Assembly (NCBI RefSeq): GCF_003123745.1
Contig: NZ_QETB01000005.1
Location: forward strand, 211,324-275,323
Direction of reading: 5' to 3'
Length of the DNA stretch: 64,000 nucleotides
Origin: Ancrocorticia populi
GTDB lineage: Bacteria; Actinomycetota; Actinomycetes; Actinomycetales; Actinomycetaceae
In this document: positions 17,353 through 26,519 of the stretch, piece after piece
How positions within the stretch are numbered: position 1 is the stretch's first letter
Layout: each line of letters starts with the position of its first letter
Position numbers and translations under genes: made by a program
The notes under the pieces: generated by a model
Seen by the model: the letters and a program-made list of their open reading frames with translations, nothing else
The model's database searches: none
What the model was told of the DNA's origin: nothing

Positions 17353-18856
17353 GCTCGCTAGGCTAGCCGAGATTTCCGGTGGGAAGAGCGTGGGCGGGGC
17401 AACGATCACCGAGGTGACGTCTGACTCGCGCGCCGTGCCAGCCGGCGCCCTCTTCGCCGCGGTTCCGGGGCTGCACGTTCACGGCGCTACGTTCGCACAA
17501 GGCGCGGTTGCTAGCGGCGCCGTTGCGATCGCCACGGATGCTGAGGGCGAGCAAATCATCACCGAACAGATGAGCACGGTTCCTCCGCTCCTGGTGGTCC
17601 CAGACATTGCGGCGCGGCTTGGGGAGATCGCCGCCGAAGTGTATGGAAATCCGGCGCAATCCCTGACATCCTTTGCCATCACGGGGACAAATGGGAAAAC
17701 CACTACCGCCTTCATGCTGGACGATATTCTCAATAAGGTGGGGCGAACCACCGGGTTGATTGGGACGGTGGCTGTACGGCTTGCCGGGTCCGAGATTCCA
17801 GCCGCGCTCACCACCCCGATGCCGTCGGACTTGCAGCGGGTTCTGGCGGACCTCGTTTCGCGTGGCGGCACAGACCTCGTAATGGAAGCTTCCTCGCACG
17901 CTCTGGCTCAGGGCCGCACGGATCCGGTATGCTTTTCCGTCGCCGGTTTTACGAATCTTACGCAGGACCACCTAGATTTCCACCACACTCTAGAGAATTA
18001 TTTTGAGGCGAAAGCTTCCCTTTTTACGCCGATGCGGTGTGAAAAGGCTGTTATTTGTACCGACGACGAATGGGGCCTACGTCTCTGGCACCTCTCTAGG
18101 ACTACGCTGAGACCGGAGAATGTGTACGCGTTGGCGCTCACATCGCCGTTACCGGATGGCGCTCAAGGATGGGATCTGGCCGAGATCGAGGAGCGGCCCG
18201 AGGCCACTGCAATCGACCTAGTGAGCCATGCGGGCCAGCACCTGCGTTTTTCCACCTCCCTACCCGGGAAGTTCAACGTGGCAAATGCCGCGCTGGCGGC
18301 CACGATGGCCGTGGTGGGCGGGGTTTCGGCGGCCGAGCTTCCGGAGGCTGTGGACCCGAAGGTGCCTGGGCGAATGGAGTCCATTTCCTCCCGTCCGCGC
18401 GTAATCGTGGATTTTGCACATAATACCGATGCGCTTGCCAAGGCCATCACTGCGCTGCGGCCAACAACTAGGGGGCGGCTCATCGTTGTAACGGGGTCCG
18501 CCGGTGAACGTGACAAGGGTAAGCGCCCGGCCATGGGCGCTACGGTTGGCAGGCTTGCCGATGTTGGCATCATTACAGATGACGATCCTCACGACGAGGA
18601 TCCGGGTGTCATCCGCGCCGGAGTTCTTTCGGGGGCGAAGGGGCATTCTGCGCAGATCGAGGAAATCGCTGATAGGCGTCTCGCCATCCGCGAGGCAATT
18701 CTTCGGGCGCACCCAGACGATACAATTCTCCTTGCCGGCAGAGGCCACGAAACGATTCAAGAAGTTGCTGGCCAGAAGATTGAACTGGATGATCGGGTTG
18801 AAGCGCGCCGCGCTCTGGCAGAGCGGGACGTTGACCCAGAGGAGAAGACAGCGTGA
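17345..18856 (+). CDS. murE: UDP-MurNAc-L-Ala-D-Glu ligase MurE, probably lysine-adding
   Basis: Adds the third amino acid of the stem peptide using ATP. The 503-residue enzyme has the P-loop GTNGKTTT (114-121), EASSHAL, and the C-terminal domain. The motif that selects meso-diaminopimelate, DNPR, reads DDPH (about 413-416, within TDDDPHDEDP): the Arg that contacts the DAP carboxylate is His. This points to L-lysine (or ornithine) rather than DAP, as expected for Actinomycetaceae. ATG 17345 overlaps ftsI by 8 bp; ATG 17336 in frame is a possible alternative. Confidence 0.94.
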   Translation: MTELARLAEISGGKSVGGATITEVTSDSRAVPAGALFAAVPGLHVHGATFAQGAVASGAVAIATDAEGEQIITEQMSTVPPLLVVPDIAARLGEIAAEVYGNPAQSLTSFAITGTNGKTTTAFMLDDILNKVGRTTGLIGTVAVRLAGSEIPAALTTPMPSDLQRVLADLVSRGGTDLVMEASSHALAQGRTDPVCFSVAGFTNLTQDHLDFHHTLENYFEAKASLFTPMRCEKAVICTDDEWGLRLWHLSRTTLRPENVYALALTSPLPDGAQGWDLAEIEERPEATAIDLVSHAGQHLRFSTSLPGKFNVANAALAATMAVVGGVSAAELPEAVDPKVPGRMESISSRPRVIVDFAHNTDALAKAITALRPTTRGRLIVVTGSAGERDKGKRPAMGATVGRLADVGIITDDDPHDEDPGVIRAGVLSGAKGHSAQIEEIADRRLAIREAILRAHPDDTILLAGRGHETIQEVAGQKIELDDRVEARRALAERDVDPEEKTA

Positions 18857-20253
18857 TTGCCGTAACTCTTGGACAGTTGGTGGAGGATGTTCACGGGACG
18901 TTCGCCGGTTCCGGTGAGTCCCTTGTGACTGACTTGAGCACTGATACTCGGACCATTGAGCCGGGATCAGTGTTTGCCGCCATCAAGGGGGAGCGTGTGG
19001 ACGGCGCCGCTCTGGCTGGTGATGCTCTTCAGGCGGGTGCCGTGGCGGTACTGACCAGCGACCCGGCTACGGCAGCTCAGAGTGGTGTGCAGGATGATCA
19101 GATTATCGTGGTACCCGACGTTCAGCGGGCAATCGGAGATCTTGCGCGCGCTAACCTTGAGCGTACCCGGGCAACGGGCCGCCCCGATTTTAAGATTGTG
19201 GCTATCACCGGTTCAGTGGGTAAGACAACCACGAAGGATTTGCTGGCCTCGATTCTGGCCTCTCGGGGGCCGATCATTGCTCCCGTAGGATCGTTTAACA
19301 ATGAATTGGGCTTACCCCTCACGGCTCTGAAGGCTGACGAGTCTACGGCCACTCTGGTGCTGGAGATGGGCGCCGATCACATTGGCAACATCGAATACTT
19401 GACGAGTATCGCGCCGCCGGACATATGCGCCGTGTTAATCGTCGCGCGCGCCCACCTGGGAGAATTTGGCGGAATTGAGAACGTAGCGCGGGCCAAGTCC
19501 GAGCTGGTGGTGGGAACTCGCGCTGGGGGTCCCGTTGTGCTCAACGCGGACGATCCTCGCGTTTTCGGGATGAGGGATCTGGCAAAGGGTCCTGTCACCA
19601 CGTTTTCACCGTCTGGAAACGGAGATGTCTCCGCTCAGTCAGTCCGCGTGGATCCCGCTGGGCGTGCAAGCTTCACCCTTGTCACATCAGTGGGGCGTGA
19701 AAGCGTAAACCTCAGACTGGTGGGCGCCCACCATGTTTCCAATGCCCTTGCTGCGGCAACAGTGGCCCTCGTTATGGGGATCGACCTCCACACTATCGCT
19801 CGCGTGCTTTCCACAACGGGTCCTGCAAGCCCCCACCGTATGGACGTGCGCACGATTAGCGGCATCACCTTTATCGATGATTCATACAACGGAAATCCTG
19901 ATTCGATGAGGGCAGGGTTTGCTGCCCTCGGGCACTTGGGCCGGGAAAGGCGACGCATCGCCGTTATCGGAGCCATGCTAGAACTTGGGGATGCAACTAA
20001 CGACGAGCACGCGGCGCTCGCGAAAGTGGCAAAGGACGCCGGCGTAGCGATCATGATATGCGTGGGGGATTCGCATACTCTTGATGTAGCTGCTACTGCG
20101 GAGGGAATCGACGTGTTTAGTGCGGCGAGTCCCGAAGAGGCCATCGGGGTACTGCGTCACCTGCTTCAGGCTGGAGATGCAGTATTACTCAAGGGTTCGA
20201 ACGGATCTGGGCTGTGGCGAGTAGCGGACGCCATGTTTGGGAAGGAGTCCTAG
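18853..20253 (+). CDS. murF: UDP-MurNAc-tripeptide-D-Ala-D-Ala ligase MurF
   Basis: Adds D-Ala-D-Ala to complete the cytosolic UDP-MurNAc-pentapeptide. The 466-residue protein has the ATP loop TGSVGKTTTKDLL (119-131), FNNELGLPLT, EMGADHIGNIEYLT, and YNGNPDSMRAG, all MurF-type. The GTG start overlaps the murE stop as GTGA, so the two are translationally coupled. Its stop codon is directly followed by the mraY ATG. Confidence 0.96.
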   Translation: MIAVTLGQLVEDVHGTFAGSGESLVTDLSTDTRTIEPGSVFAAIKGERVDGAALAGDALQAGAVAVLTSDPATAAQSGVQDDQIIVVPDVQRAIGDLARANLERTRATGRPDFKIVAITGSVGKTTTKDLLASILASRGPIIAPVGSFNNELGLPLTALKADESTATLVLEMGADHIGNIEYLTSIAPPDICAVLIVARAHLGEFGGIENVARAKSELVVGTRAGGPVVLNADDPRVFGMRDLAKGPVTTFSPSGNGDVSAQSVRVDPAGRASFTLVTSVGRESVNLRLVGAHHVSNALAAATVALVMGIDLHTIARVLSTTGPASPHRMDVRTISGITFIDDSYNGNPDSMRAGFAALGHLGRERRRIAVIGAMLELGDATNDEHAALAKVAKDAGVAIMICVGDSHTLDVAATAEGIDVFSAASPEEAIGVLRHLLQAGDAVLLKGSNGSGLWRVADAMFGKES

Positions 20254-21339
20254 ATGCTAGCGATCATGATTGCGGCGGCAGTTAGCCTCATTATTTCCCT
20301 TGCAGGAACCCCTCTCCTCATCAAGTTCTTAGTATCCCGCCAGTATGGCCAGTTCATTCGTCAAGATGGGCCAACAACTCACCTCACGAAGCGCGGAACG
20401 CCTACGATGGGCGGCCTTATCATTATCTTGGCCACCGTGCTCGGTTACGGCATCGCTAACCTAACCTCTGGCCGTGCCCCGAACGCTTCGGGCCTTCTCC
20501 TCATCTTTCTCATGGTTGGGCTTGGAGCCATAGGCTTTCTCGATGACTTCTCGAAGATCCGGCAAAAACAGTCCGAGGGGCTGACGCCGTGGGCCAAGAT
20601 CATCGGGCAGGCCGCCATTGGCATTACGTTCGCGGTTTTGGCGCTGCAGTTCAGGAACGCGGATAACAGGACGCCCGCCTCAACTAGGCTGTCCTTCATC
20701 CGAGACTCCAATCTAGACTTGGCCTTTTGGGGCGCTGGTATTGGGCTTGTACTCTTCGTTATTTGGGCGAACTTTCTTATCACGGCCTGGTCTAACGCTG
20801 TCAATTTGACGGATGGCCTCGATGGCTTGGCCACCGGAGTCTCGATGGTCGCCTTTGGCGCCTACGCGATTTTGACCACGTGGCAGTCAAATCAGGCATG
20901 TCAGGGTGTGCTTGGCGCAAGCCCGGGTTGCTATGACATTCGCGATCCGCGCGACCTCGCGATATTCTCCGCCGCAGTCCTTGGAGCATGCTTTGGCTTC
21001 CTTTGGTGGAATACTTCTCCCGCCCAGATCTTTATGGGAGATACTGGCTCACTCGCATTGGGTGGCGCATTTGCGGGCTTGTCCATCTTCACCCACACCG
21101 AGTTCCTCGCGATCATCATTGGCGGAGTGTATCTCCTCGAAGTAATGTCAGACGTTATCCAAGTGGGATTCTTTAAACTCACGCGAAAGCGCATTTTTAG
21201 AATGGCGCCGCTCCATCACCACTTCGAGCTGAAGGGGTGGAAGGAAGTCACCGTCGTGGTCCGGTTCTGGATCGTTGCTGCCCTTTTCGCCGTGGTGGGC
21301 ATGGGCATCTTCTACGCTGAATGGCTGGCCCAGCAGTGA
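20254..21339 (+). CDS. mraY: Phospho-MurNAc-pentapeptide transferase MraY
   Basis: Transfers phospho-MurNAc-pentapeptide onto undecaprenyl phosphate to make lipid I in the membrane. The 361-residue protein is very hydrophobic with about ten spans. Signatures visible: GTPTMGG, FLDDFSK (first Asp pair), NAVNLTDGLDGLATG, FMGDTGSLALGG and the HHHFELKGW loop near the C-terminus. It starts on the base after the murF stop, with GGAAGGAG upstream. Confidence 0.97.
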   Translation: MLAIMIAAAVSLIISLAGTPLLIKFLVSRQYGQFIRQDGPTTHLTKRGTPTMGGLIIILATVLGYGIANLTSGRAPNASGLLLIFLMVGLGAIGFLDDFSKIRQKQSEGLTPWAKIIGQAAIGITFAVLALQFRNADNRTPASTRLSFIRDSNLDLAFWGAGIGLVLFVIWANFLITAWSNAVNLTDGLDGLATGVSMVAFGAYAILTTWQSNQACQGVLGASPGCYDIRDPRDLAIFSAAVLGACFGFLWWNTSPAQIFMGDTGSLALGGAFAGLSIFTHTEFLAIIIGGVYLLEVMSDVIQVGFFKLTRKRIFRMAPLHHHFELKGWKEVTVVVRFWIVAALFAVVGMGIFYAEWLAQQ

Positions 21340-22796
21340 ACATCCCCGCGGCAGAATCATTTAACGGCCGTCGGGTCGCGATCCTCGGATTGGGGAAATC
21401 AGGTGTTGCCAGTCTCGAGGCTCTGTCCGAGCACACGGGCGCGATACTGAGCGCGTGGGATTCGAGCGTACAAGCCATCGATTCATTAGAGATCGGCGTG
21501 GATCGCTCCGGTAGCGACGAAGATCCCGTGAAACTCGCTCACGAGATCCTTCGCTGGCAACCCGACATTGTCATCCTCGCCCCGGGCATCCGGGAGGTCA
21601 GCCCTCTCTTCACCACTCTTGAGGATGCGGGAATCCCGCTGTGGAGCGAGATCGAGCTCGCTTGGCAGCTCCGCGCGGCGAGAGAAGGAGCATACGCTCC
21701 GTGGCTCTGCGTCACCGGCACGAATGGCAAAACCACCACGGTGTCCATGCTGGCAGAAATTCTTCAGCACGCGGGCCTTTCTGGTGCAGCGATCGGCAAC
21801 GTGGGTTCACCCGCAGTAGCCGAAGTGACCCGGTTGGATCAGGATGCACCACGCGCCTTTGCGGTTGAGCTTTCGTCTTTCCAGCTCAAAACAACCCATA
21901 GCGTCTCACCAATAGGTGCCTCTTGTCTTAACATCGCCGACGATCATCTGGAATGGCACGGGAGCCGTGAGGCGTACTGGAGTGCAAAGGCTCGGGTGTA
22001 TGAAAACACTCAGGTCGCGTGCGTTTATCCCGTTGGCGATTCGAGTGTTCAATCGATGGTTGATGGTGCCGATGTGGTTGAGGGCGCCCGCGCTGTTGGC
22101 GTGACCCTTGGTATTCCATCAGTGGGCGATGTTGGCCTAGTCAACGATATCGCTGTGGATCGAGCATTCGGAACGGCGCGATGGAACGAGGGTGTGGAGC
22201 TTTTCGAGCTCTCCGATCTGGAGCACCTCGCGCCCAGTGGCACTGAGTTGCCGGCACATATCGTGTGGGACGCGCTTACAGCGGCGGCGCTGGCACGCAG
22301 CGCTGGTGTTGAACCGCGGGCCATCCGCGCTGCCCTTTCCTCCTTCCAGGGGGGACACCACCGGATCGAGTTAATCGACACTGTGGATGGCGTTGCATAC
22401 GTGGATGATTCCAAGGCAACCAACGCACACGCCGCACGCGCCTCGATCATGGGCTGCGCGGACTCATCGGTGGTCTGGATTGCCGGAGGGCAAGCAAAAG
22501 GCTCGCGATTCAACGATTTGGTGGATCAAGTTCGCGAGAAGCTCCAAGCGGTGATCGTGATTGGGAAGGATCAGGAACCCTGGCGGGACGCCCTAGAGGG
22601 TACCGACCTCCCAGTGGAGTGGATTGCGCCAGATTCGATCGATCCCATGGGGGAAGCCGTTCAGGCTGCTCATCGGATAGCACGGGAGCCAGCAACGGTG
22701 TTGCTGGCTCCCGCATCGGCTTCTATGGACCAATTCACGTCCTATGCAGCCCGGGGGAGCGCGTTCGCGGATGCGGTTCGGAGGATACGTGGCTGA
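21321..22796 (+). CDS. murD: UDP-MurNAc-L-Ala-D-Glu synthetase MurD
   Basis: Adds D-glutamate to UDP-MurNAc-L-Ala. The product has an N-terminal nucleotide fold with ILGLGKSGVA, the P-loop CVTGTNGKTTTVSML, ELSSFQL, and YVDDSKATN. ATG 21321 overlaps mraY by 19 bp; a GTG at 21336 that would give the usual 4-bp GTGA overlap is equally plausible, since neither has a good ribosome binding site. A perfect 14-bp hairpin lies inside the gene near its end (22683-22713). Confidence 0.95.
   Translation: MAGPAVNIPAAESFNGRRVAILGLGKSGVASLEALSEHTGAILSAWDSSVQAIDSLEIGVDRSGSDEDPVKLAHEILRWQPDIVILAPGIREVSPLFTTLEDAGIPLWSEIELAWQLRAAREGAYAPWLCVTGTNGKTTTVSMLAEILQHAGLSGAAIGNVGSPAVAEVTRLDQDAPRAFAVELSSFQLKTTHSVSPIGASCLNIADDHLEWHGSREAYWSAKARVYENTQVACVYPVGDSSVQSMVDGADVVEGARAVGVTLGIPSVGDVGLVNDIAVDRAFGTARWNEGVELFELSDLEHLAPSGTELPAHIVWDALTAAALARSAGVEPRAIRAALSSFQGGHHRIELIDTVDGVAYVDDSKATNAHAARASIMGCADSSVVWIAGGQAKGSRFNDLVDQVREKLQAVIVIGKDQEPWRDALEGTDLPVEWIAPDSIDPMGEAVQAAHRIAREPATVLLAPASASMDQFTSYAARGSAFADAVRRIRG
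22683..22713 (+). repeat. Perfect 14-bp hairpin inside the murD coding end
   Basis: Arms 22683-22696 and 22700-22713 are exact inverse complements with a 3-nt loop (GGT). It encodes ordinary MurD residues but is strong enough to form in mRNA, about 75 nt before the ftsW start. No U-tract follows. Confidence 0.6.
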
Positions 22797-24036
22797 TGGT
22801 GAATCTTCCCGTATAACGTGGCTGCGCCGGGCAACGGGTGAATCCGAGGTGCGTGACATCATGCGCCAATCGGTTATCTCCACTCTGATTGCATCATTTG
22901 TCTTGCTAACCCTTGGCCTGGTCATGGTCTACTCTGCCACGGCTCCAGCCGGCATTAGGGATGCCGAAAGCGTGTCAATTGGGGCCTTTCGCACGGCCAA
23001 TACACACCTCATATTGTCTCTGGTTGGTGTGGCCGTTGGGGGTGTCTGCTCCTTCATCCCCGTGCACTGGTATTCACGCCTCGCCAACTGGATGTTTGGA
23101 CTGGGCATTTTGCTTCAGGCGTTAGTTCTGACCCCGCTTGGTGTGGGCGTGGGAGGCAACAAAAACTGGATCAAGATTGGTGGGGTCCAGCTCCAGCCGT
23201 CCGAGCTTCTCAAGGTGGCAACCATTGTGTGGCTGGCCGCCCAGTTGTCCAAACTTCATGCCGAACATCGGGGTTGGCGTGATTACATGGTGCCGAGCGG
23301 CATCGGGGCCGGTGCCGCCTTCATCTGTGTCATGTTGGGCGGCGATTTGGGAACTGGCCTGATTTTCATCCTCATCGCCGCGGGAGCCTTCTGGCTTGCC
23401 GATATGCCAGGCCGCTACTTCGTGGTGATCGGGGCACCGATCATGGTGATGGCCGGCTTCCTCGTGGCTATCTCGGACTCTCGGCGCACCCGTGTCTTTG
23501 ACTTCGTGGGAAACCTGTTTGCGATGCCAGACTCGCAGCATCCCACCCAACCGGACTTCGCGCTGTGGGCATTTGGCTCGGGAGGTATTGGCGGATCGGG
23601 CCTCGGAACAGGTGCTGAGAAATGGCCCGGTAACCTTGCAGAAGCGCAAACCGATTACATCTTCGCCGTGGTTGGTGAAGAACTCGGTTTGGGTGGCTGC
23701 GCGCTTGTTATCTGTATGTTCCTTTTGTTGGCGTGGAGCCTCATCAGAGTAAGCATGAACCACCCCAGCAAGTTTGGCCGAATCCTCGTGGGCCTTGTTG
23801 CCGTCTGGATCTGCGGACAGGCGTTCGCCAATATGCTGGTAGTGACAGGGCTGCTGCCGGTTTTTGGAGTCCCACTGCCGTTCATGTCCCAAGGCGGAAC
23901 CGCGGTGATCGCGGCGCTTTTAGGGATCGGGGTCAGTGTGTCCGCAATGCTATCTGTTCCGGGTGTACGCGATTCCTTTAAGGTCCACGGATCCATCGCT
24001 GAAGGTGCCCGTGCCGTATTGAAGAGGGGAAAGTGA
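22789..24036 (+). CDS. ftsW: Septal peptidoglycan polymerase FtsW (SEDS family)
   Basis: Polymerises glycan strands from lipid II together with FtsI. The product has a cytosolic head and about ten membrane spans, with SEDS signatures NWIKIGGVQLQPSELLK, FALWAFGSGGIGGSG, DYIFAVVGEELG and PFMSQGGTAVIAALLGIG. I place the start at GTG 22789, 4 nt after GGAGG and overlapping murD by 8 bp; an in-frame ATG lies upstream at 22744 without such a site. Spacing to murG is one base. Confidence 0.94.
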   Translation: MADGESSRITWLRRATGESEVRDIMRQSVISTLIASFVLLTLGLVMVYSATAPAGIRDAESVSIGAFRTANTHLILSLVGVAVGGVCSFIPVHWYSRLANWMFGLGILLQALVLTPLGVGVGGNKNWIKIGGVQLQPSELLKVATIVWLAAQLSKLHAEHRGWRDYMVPSGIGAGAAFICVMLGGDLGTGLIFILIAAGAFWLADMPGRYFVVIGAPIMVMAGFLVAISDSRRTRVFDFVGNLFAMPDSQHPTQPDFALWAFGSGGIGGSGLGTGAEKWPGNLAEAQTDYIFAVVGEELGLGGCALVICMFLLLAWSLIRVSMNHPSKFGRILVGLVAVWICGQAFANMLVVTGLLPVFGVPLPFMSQGGTAVIAALLGIGVSVSAMLSVPGVRDSFKVHGSIAEGARAVLKRGK

Positions 24037-24037
24037 A

Positions 24038-25147
24038 ATGAGTGAAACTATTCATGCTGTTCTAGCCGGAGGGGGAACAGCTGGTCACGTGAACCCTTTG
24101 CTCTCCACGGCGATTGCGCTTCAGGGCCGAGGTGTCGAGGTGAGTGCCGTCGGAACCCCTGAGGGCTTAGAGACTGATCTTGTCCCTGCGGCGGGAATCG
24201 AACTGGACACAATCGAGAAGGTGCCGTTTCCACGCCGGCCAAATGGAGCCATGTTGGCTTTCCCAAGCAGGTTCCGCGCGGCCGTATCGCACGCGGACGA
24301 GATCTTGACCAACAGAAACGCCGATGTGATGGTGGGCTTTGGAGGCTTCGTCTCCACTCCCATGTATCTCGCGGCTAGGCGCCGGGGCATCCCTGTGATC
24401 ATTCACGAGCAGAATGCGAAGCAGGGGCTAGCCAATCGCTATGGCGCACGGTTCGCCAAGGTGGTAGCCCTGACGTTTCCCTCTACCTCCCTTAAGGCGC
24501 GAGATGGCGAGACTGTGGCTATTGGCCTACCGTTGCGTCCCGCAATCGCAGAGCTTGCTTGGGAGCGTTTGACCGATCCTCGTGGGGCTCGCGTGAGTGC
24601 GGCACAGAAACTCGGGCTGGACCCGGATAAGACAACGCTCGTGGTTACCGGGGGATCGCTCGGGGCACAGCACCTGAACGAAGTGGTTGAGCAGTGCCTT
24701 CCGCTTCTCGCGGATGTTCAGGTGCTTCACCTCACGGGCCGTGGCAAAGATGGAGCTATTCGTCAGGCCACTGAGTCCATGCCTGATTACCACGTACTTG
24801 ATTACCTGTCCGAGATGGAGAATGCCTACGCCGTAGCGGACCTTGTACTGTGCCGCTCTGGAGCGGGAACCGTGGCAGAACTGAGCGCGCTAGGTATCCC
24901 CGCGTTCTTCGTTCCACTCGCCATCGGGAATGGCGAACAGGAGCTGAACGCGGCGGATTCCATCCGAGCCGGTGGCGCACTCCTAGTCCGCGACAAACAG
25001 TTTGACGCTCAGGTAATGACCCAGCAGGTTATCCCGCTCCTCGCCGCCCCTGAGAAGCTCGCGGGAATGGGTGAGGCTGCCCGGGGTGTCAGCCCCGTGG
25101 ACGCCGCGGAGAAGCTCGCCGATCTTGTGCTGAAAGTTGGGAGGTAG
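24038..25147 (+). CDS. murG: Lipid I GlcNAc transferase MurG
   Basis: Peripheral membrane GT28 glycosyltransferase that converts lipid I to lipid II. The 369-residue protein has AGGGTAGHVNPLL (about 10-22), FGGFVSTPMYLAA, the UDP-GlcNAc-side VTGGSLGAQHLNE, and RSGAGTVAELSALGIPAFFVPL with the following GEQELNA (Gln kept). Start ATG with a weak AGGGGAAAG site. It is followed 4 nt later by murC. Confidence 0.96.
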   Translation: MSETIHAVLAGGGTAGHVNPLLSTAIALQGRGVEVSAVGTPEGLETDLVPAAGIELDTIEKVPFPRRPNGAMLAFPSRFRAAVSHADEILTNRNADVMVGFGGFVSTPMYLAARRRGIPVIIHEQNAKQGLANRYGARFAKVVALTFPSTSLKARDGETVAIGLPLRPAIAELAWERLTDPRGARVSAAQKLGLDPDKTTLVVTGGSLGAQHLNEVVEQCLPLLADVQVLHLTGRGKDGAIRQATESMPDYHVLDYLSEMENAYAVADLVLCRSGAGTVAELSALGIPAFFVPLAIGNGEQELNAADSIRAGGALLVRDKQFDAQVMTQQVIPLLAAPEKLAGMGEAARGVSPVDAAEKLADLVLKVGR

Positions 25148-25151
25148 CCCG

Positions 25152-26519
25152 TTGGGTTATTACTTTATTGGAATCGGTGGGGCGGGAATGTCCGTCGTCG
25201 CCGAACTTCTTCTTGCTGAAGGCCAGAACATCTCGGGCTCCGATGCCAAAGCGAGCACCACAACGGACTATCTTGCGGGTCTTGGAATCAACGTATTTAT
25301 CGGGCAGGACGCAAGTAACGTTCCAGAAGATGCAACGGTGGTGACCTCCTCGGCCATTCGCGAATCTAACCCGGAACTCGCCATCGCGAGGATGCGGGGA
25401 CAGAGCATTATGCACAGGTCCGAAGCTCTCGCGCTGGCCTCGCGTGGACGCCAGTTCGTAGCGGTTGCCGGTGCACACGGAAAAACAACAACGTCTGCGA
25501 TGCTCGCATCAGTGCTCCGAGAATTGGAGGGCGATCCTTCGTGGGCGATTGGCGGAACGGTGACAGGGATTGGGGCTGGCGGACATCGGGGAAGCGGCTC
25601 GGTTTTCGTTGCGGAGGCGGATGAATCAGACGCCTCGTTCCTGAACTATTCACCTCGATTGGAGATTGTCACCAACGTAGAGCCCGATCATCTTGATCAC
25701 TACGGCACAGCTCAGGCATTTGAAGAGGCCTTTGTTGAGTTCGCCCATCGGCTCGTGCCCGGCGGCCTTCTGGTTGCGTGCACGGACGATCCCGGGGCGG
25801 CACGGTTGGCGGCTAGCGCCGCAACGGCCGGAATTCGCCTCGTGACATACGGCAGAGGCGAGGGGTTGAGCACGGCGGAGCGTCACGTGCGGATCAGCGA
25901 GGAGTCTCATAGCGGCGGCCGGGCCCGGGGTGTATTCAGTGATTCGACTGGATCCTATGACGTAGAGCTGCAGATTGTGGGAGCACATAACCTCCTCAAC
26001 GCAGCGGGGACCTGGGCAGCGGCCACGGAGCTGGGATACCCCGGGACAGATGTGGCGCGCGCATTAGCAAGCTTCTCCGGGACCGGACGCCGGTTTGAGA
26101 AGCGGGGCGAAGCCGATGGGATCACCGTGATAGACGATTACGCCCATCACCCGACTGAAGTTGAGGCAACGCTGATGGCTGCACGGGAATACGCGGGCGA
26201 GGGCCGTGTGATCGCTCTGTTCCAGCCGCACCTTTATTCGCGAACCCAGAACTTCGCGGCGGAGTTTGCTCAGGCGCTCTCCTTGGCCGATCGGGCCATC
26301 GTCACGGCCGTCTACGCTGCACGTGAGGATCCGATTCCGGGCGTTGAAGGCAGCCTTATTTCGGATCTAATGGCCGGGGGCGAATTTGTAGAGGATCGGG
26401 CAGAAGCTGCGGCCCACGCGGCAGATGTGGCTAGCGCGGGTGATGTGATCTTGACAATCGGCGCGGGTGACGTGACTGAGCTAGGCCCGGTGATCCTCGA
26501 GAGAATCGCGCACCGATGA
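25152..26519 (+). CDS. murC: UDP-MurNAc-L-alanine ligase MurC
   Basis: Adds the first amino acid, L-Ala, to UDP-MurNAc. The 455-residue product has the N-terminal FIGIGGAGMSVVAELL motif, P-loop VAGAHGKTTTSAML, NVEPDHLDHYG, DDYAHHPTEVEATL and FQPHLYSRT. I place the start at TTG 25152 because GGGAGG lies 7 nt before it; a TTG at 25137 would put that site inside the gene. It overlaps ftsQ by 4 bp. Confidence 0.95.
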   Translation: MGYYFIGIGGAGMSVVAELLLAEGQNISGSDAKASTTTDYLAGLGINVFIGQDASNVPEDATVVTSSAIRESNPELAIARMRGQSIMHRSEALALASRGRQFVAVAGAHGKTTTSAMLASVLRELEGDPSWAIGGTVTGIGAGGHRGSGSVFVAEADESDASFLNYSPRLEIVTNVEPDHLDHYGTAQAFEEAFVEFAHRLVPGGLLVACTDDPGAARLAASAATAGIRLVTYGRGEGLSTAERHVRISEESHSGGRARGVFSDSTGSYDVELQIVGAHNLLNAAGTWAAATELGYPGTDVARALASFSGTGRRFEKRGEADGITVIDDYAHHPTEVEATLMAAREYAGEGRVIALFQPHLYSRTQNFAAEFAQALSLADRAIVTAVYAAREDPIPGVEGSLISDLMAGGEFVEDRAEAAAHAADVASAGDVILTIGAGDVTELGPVILERIAHR

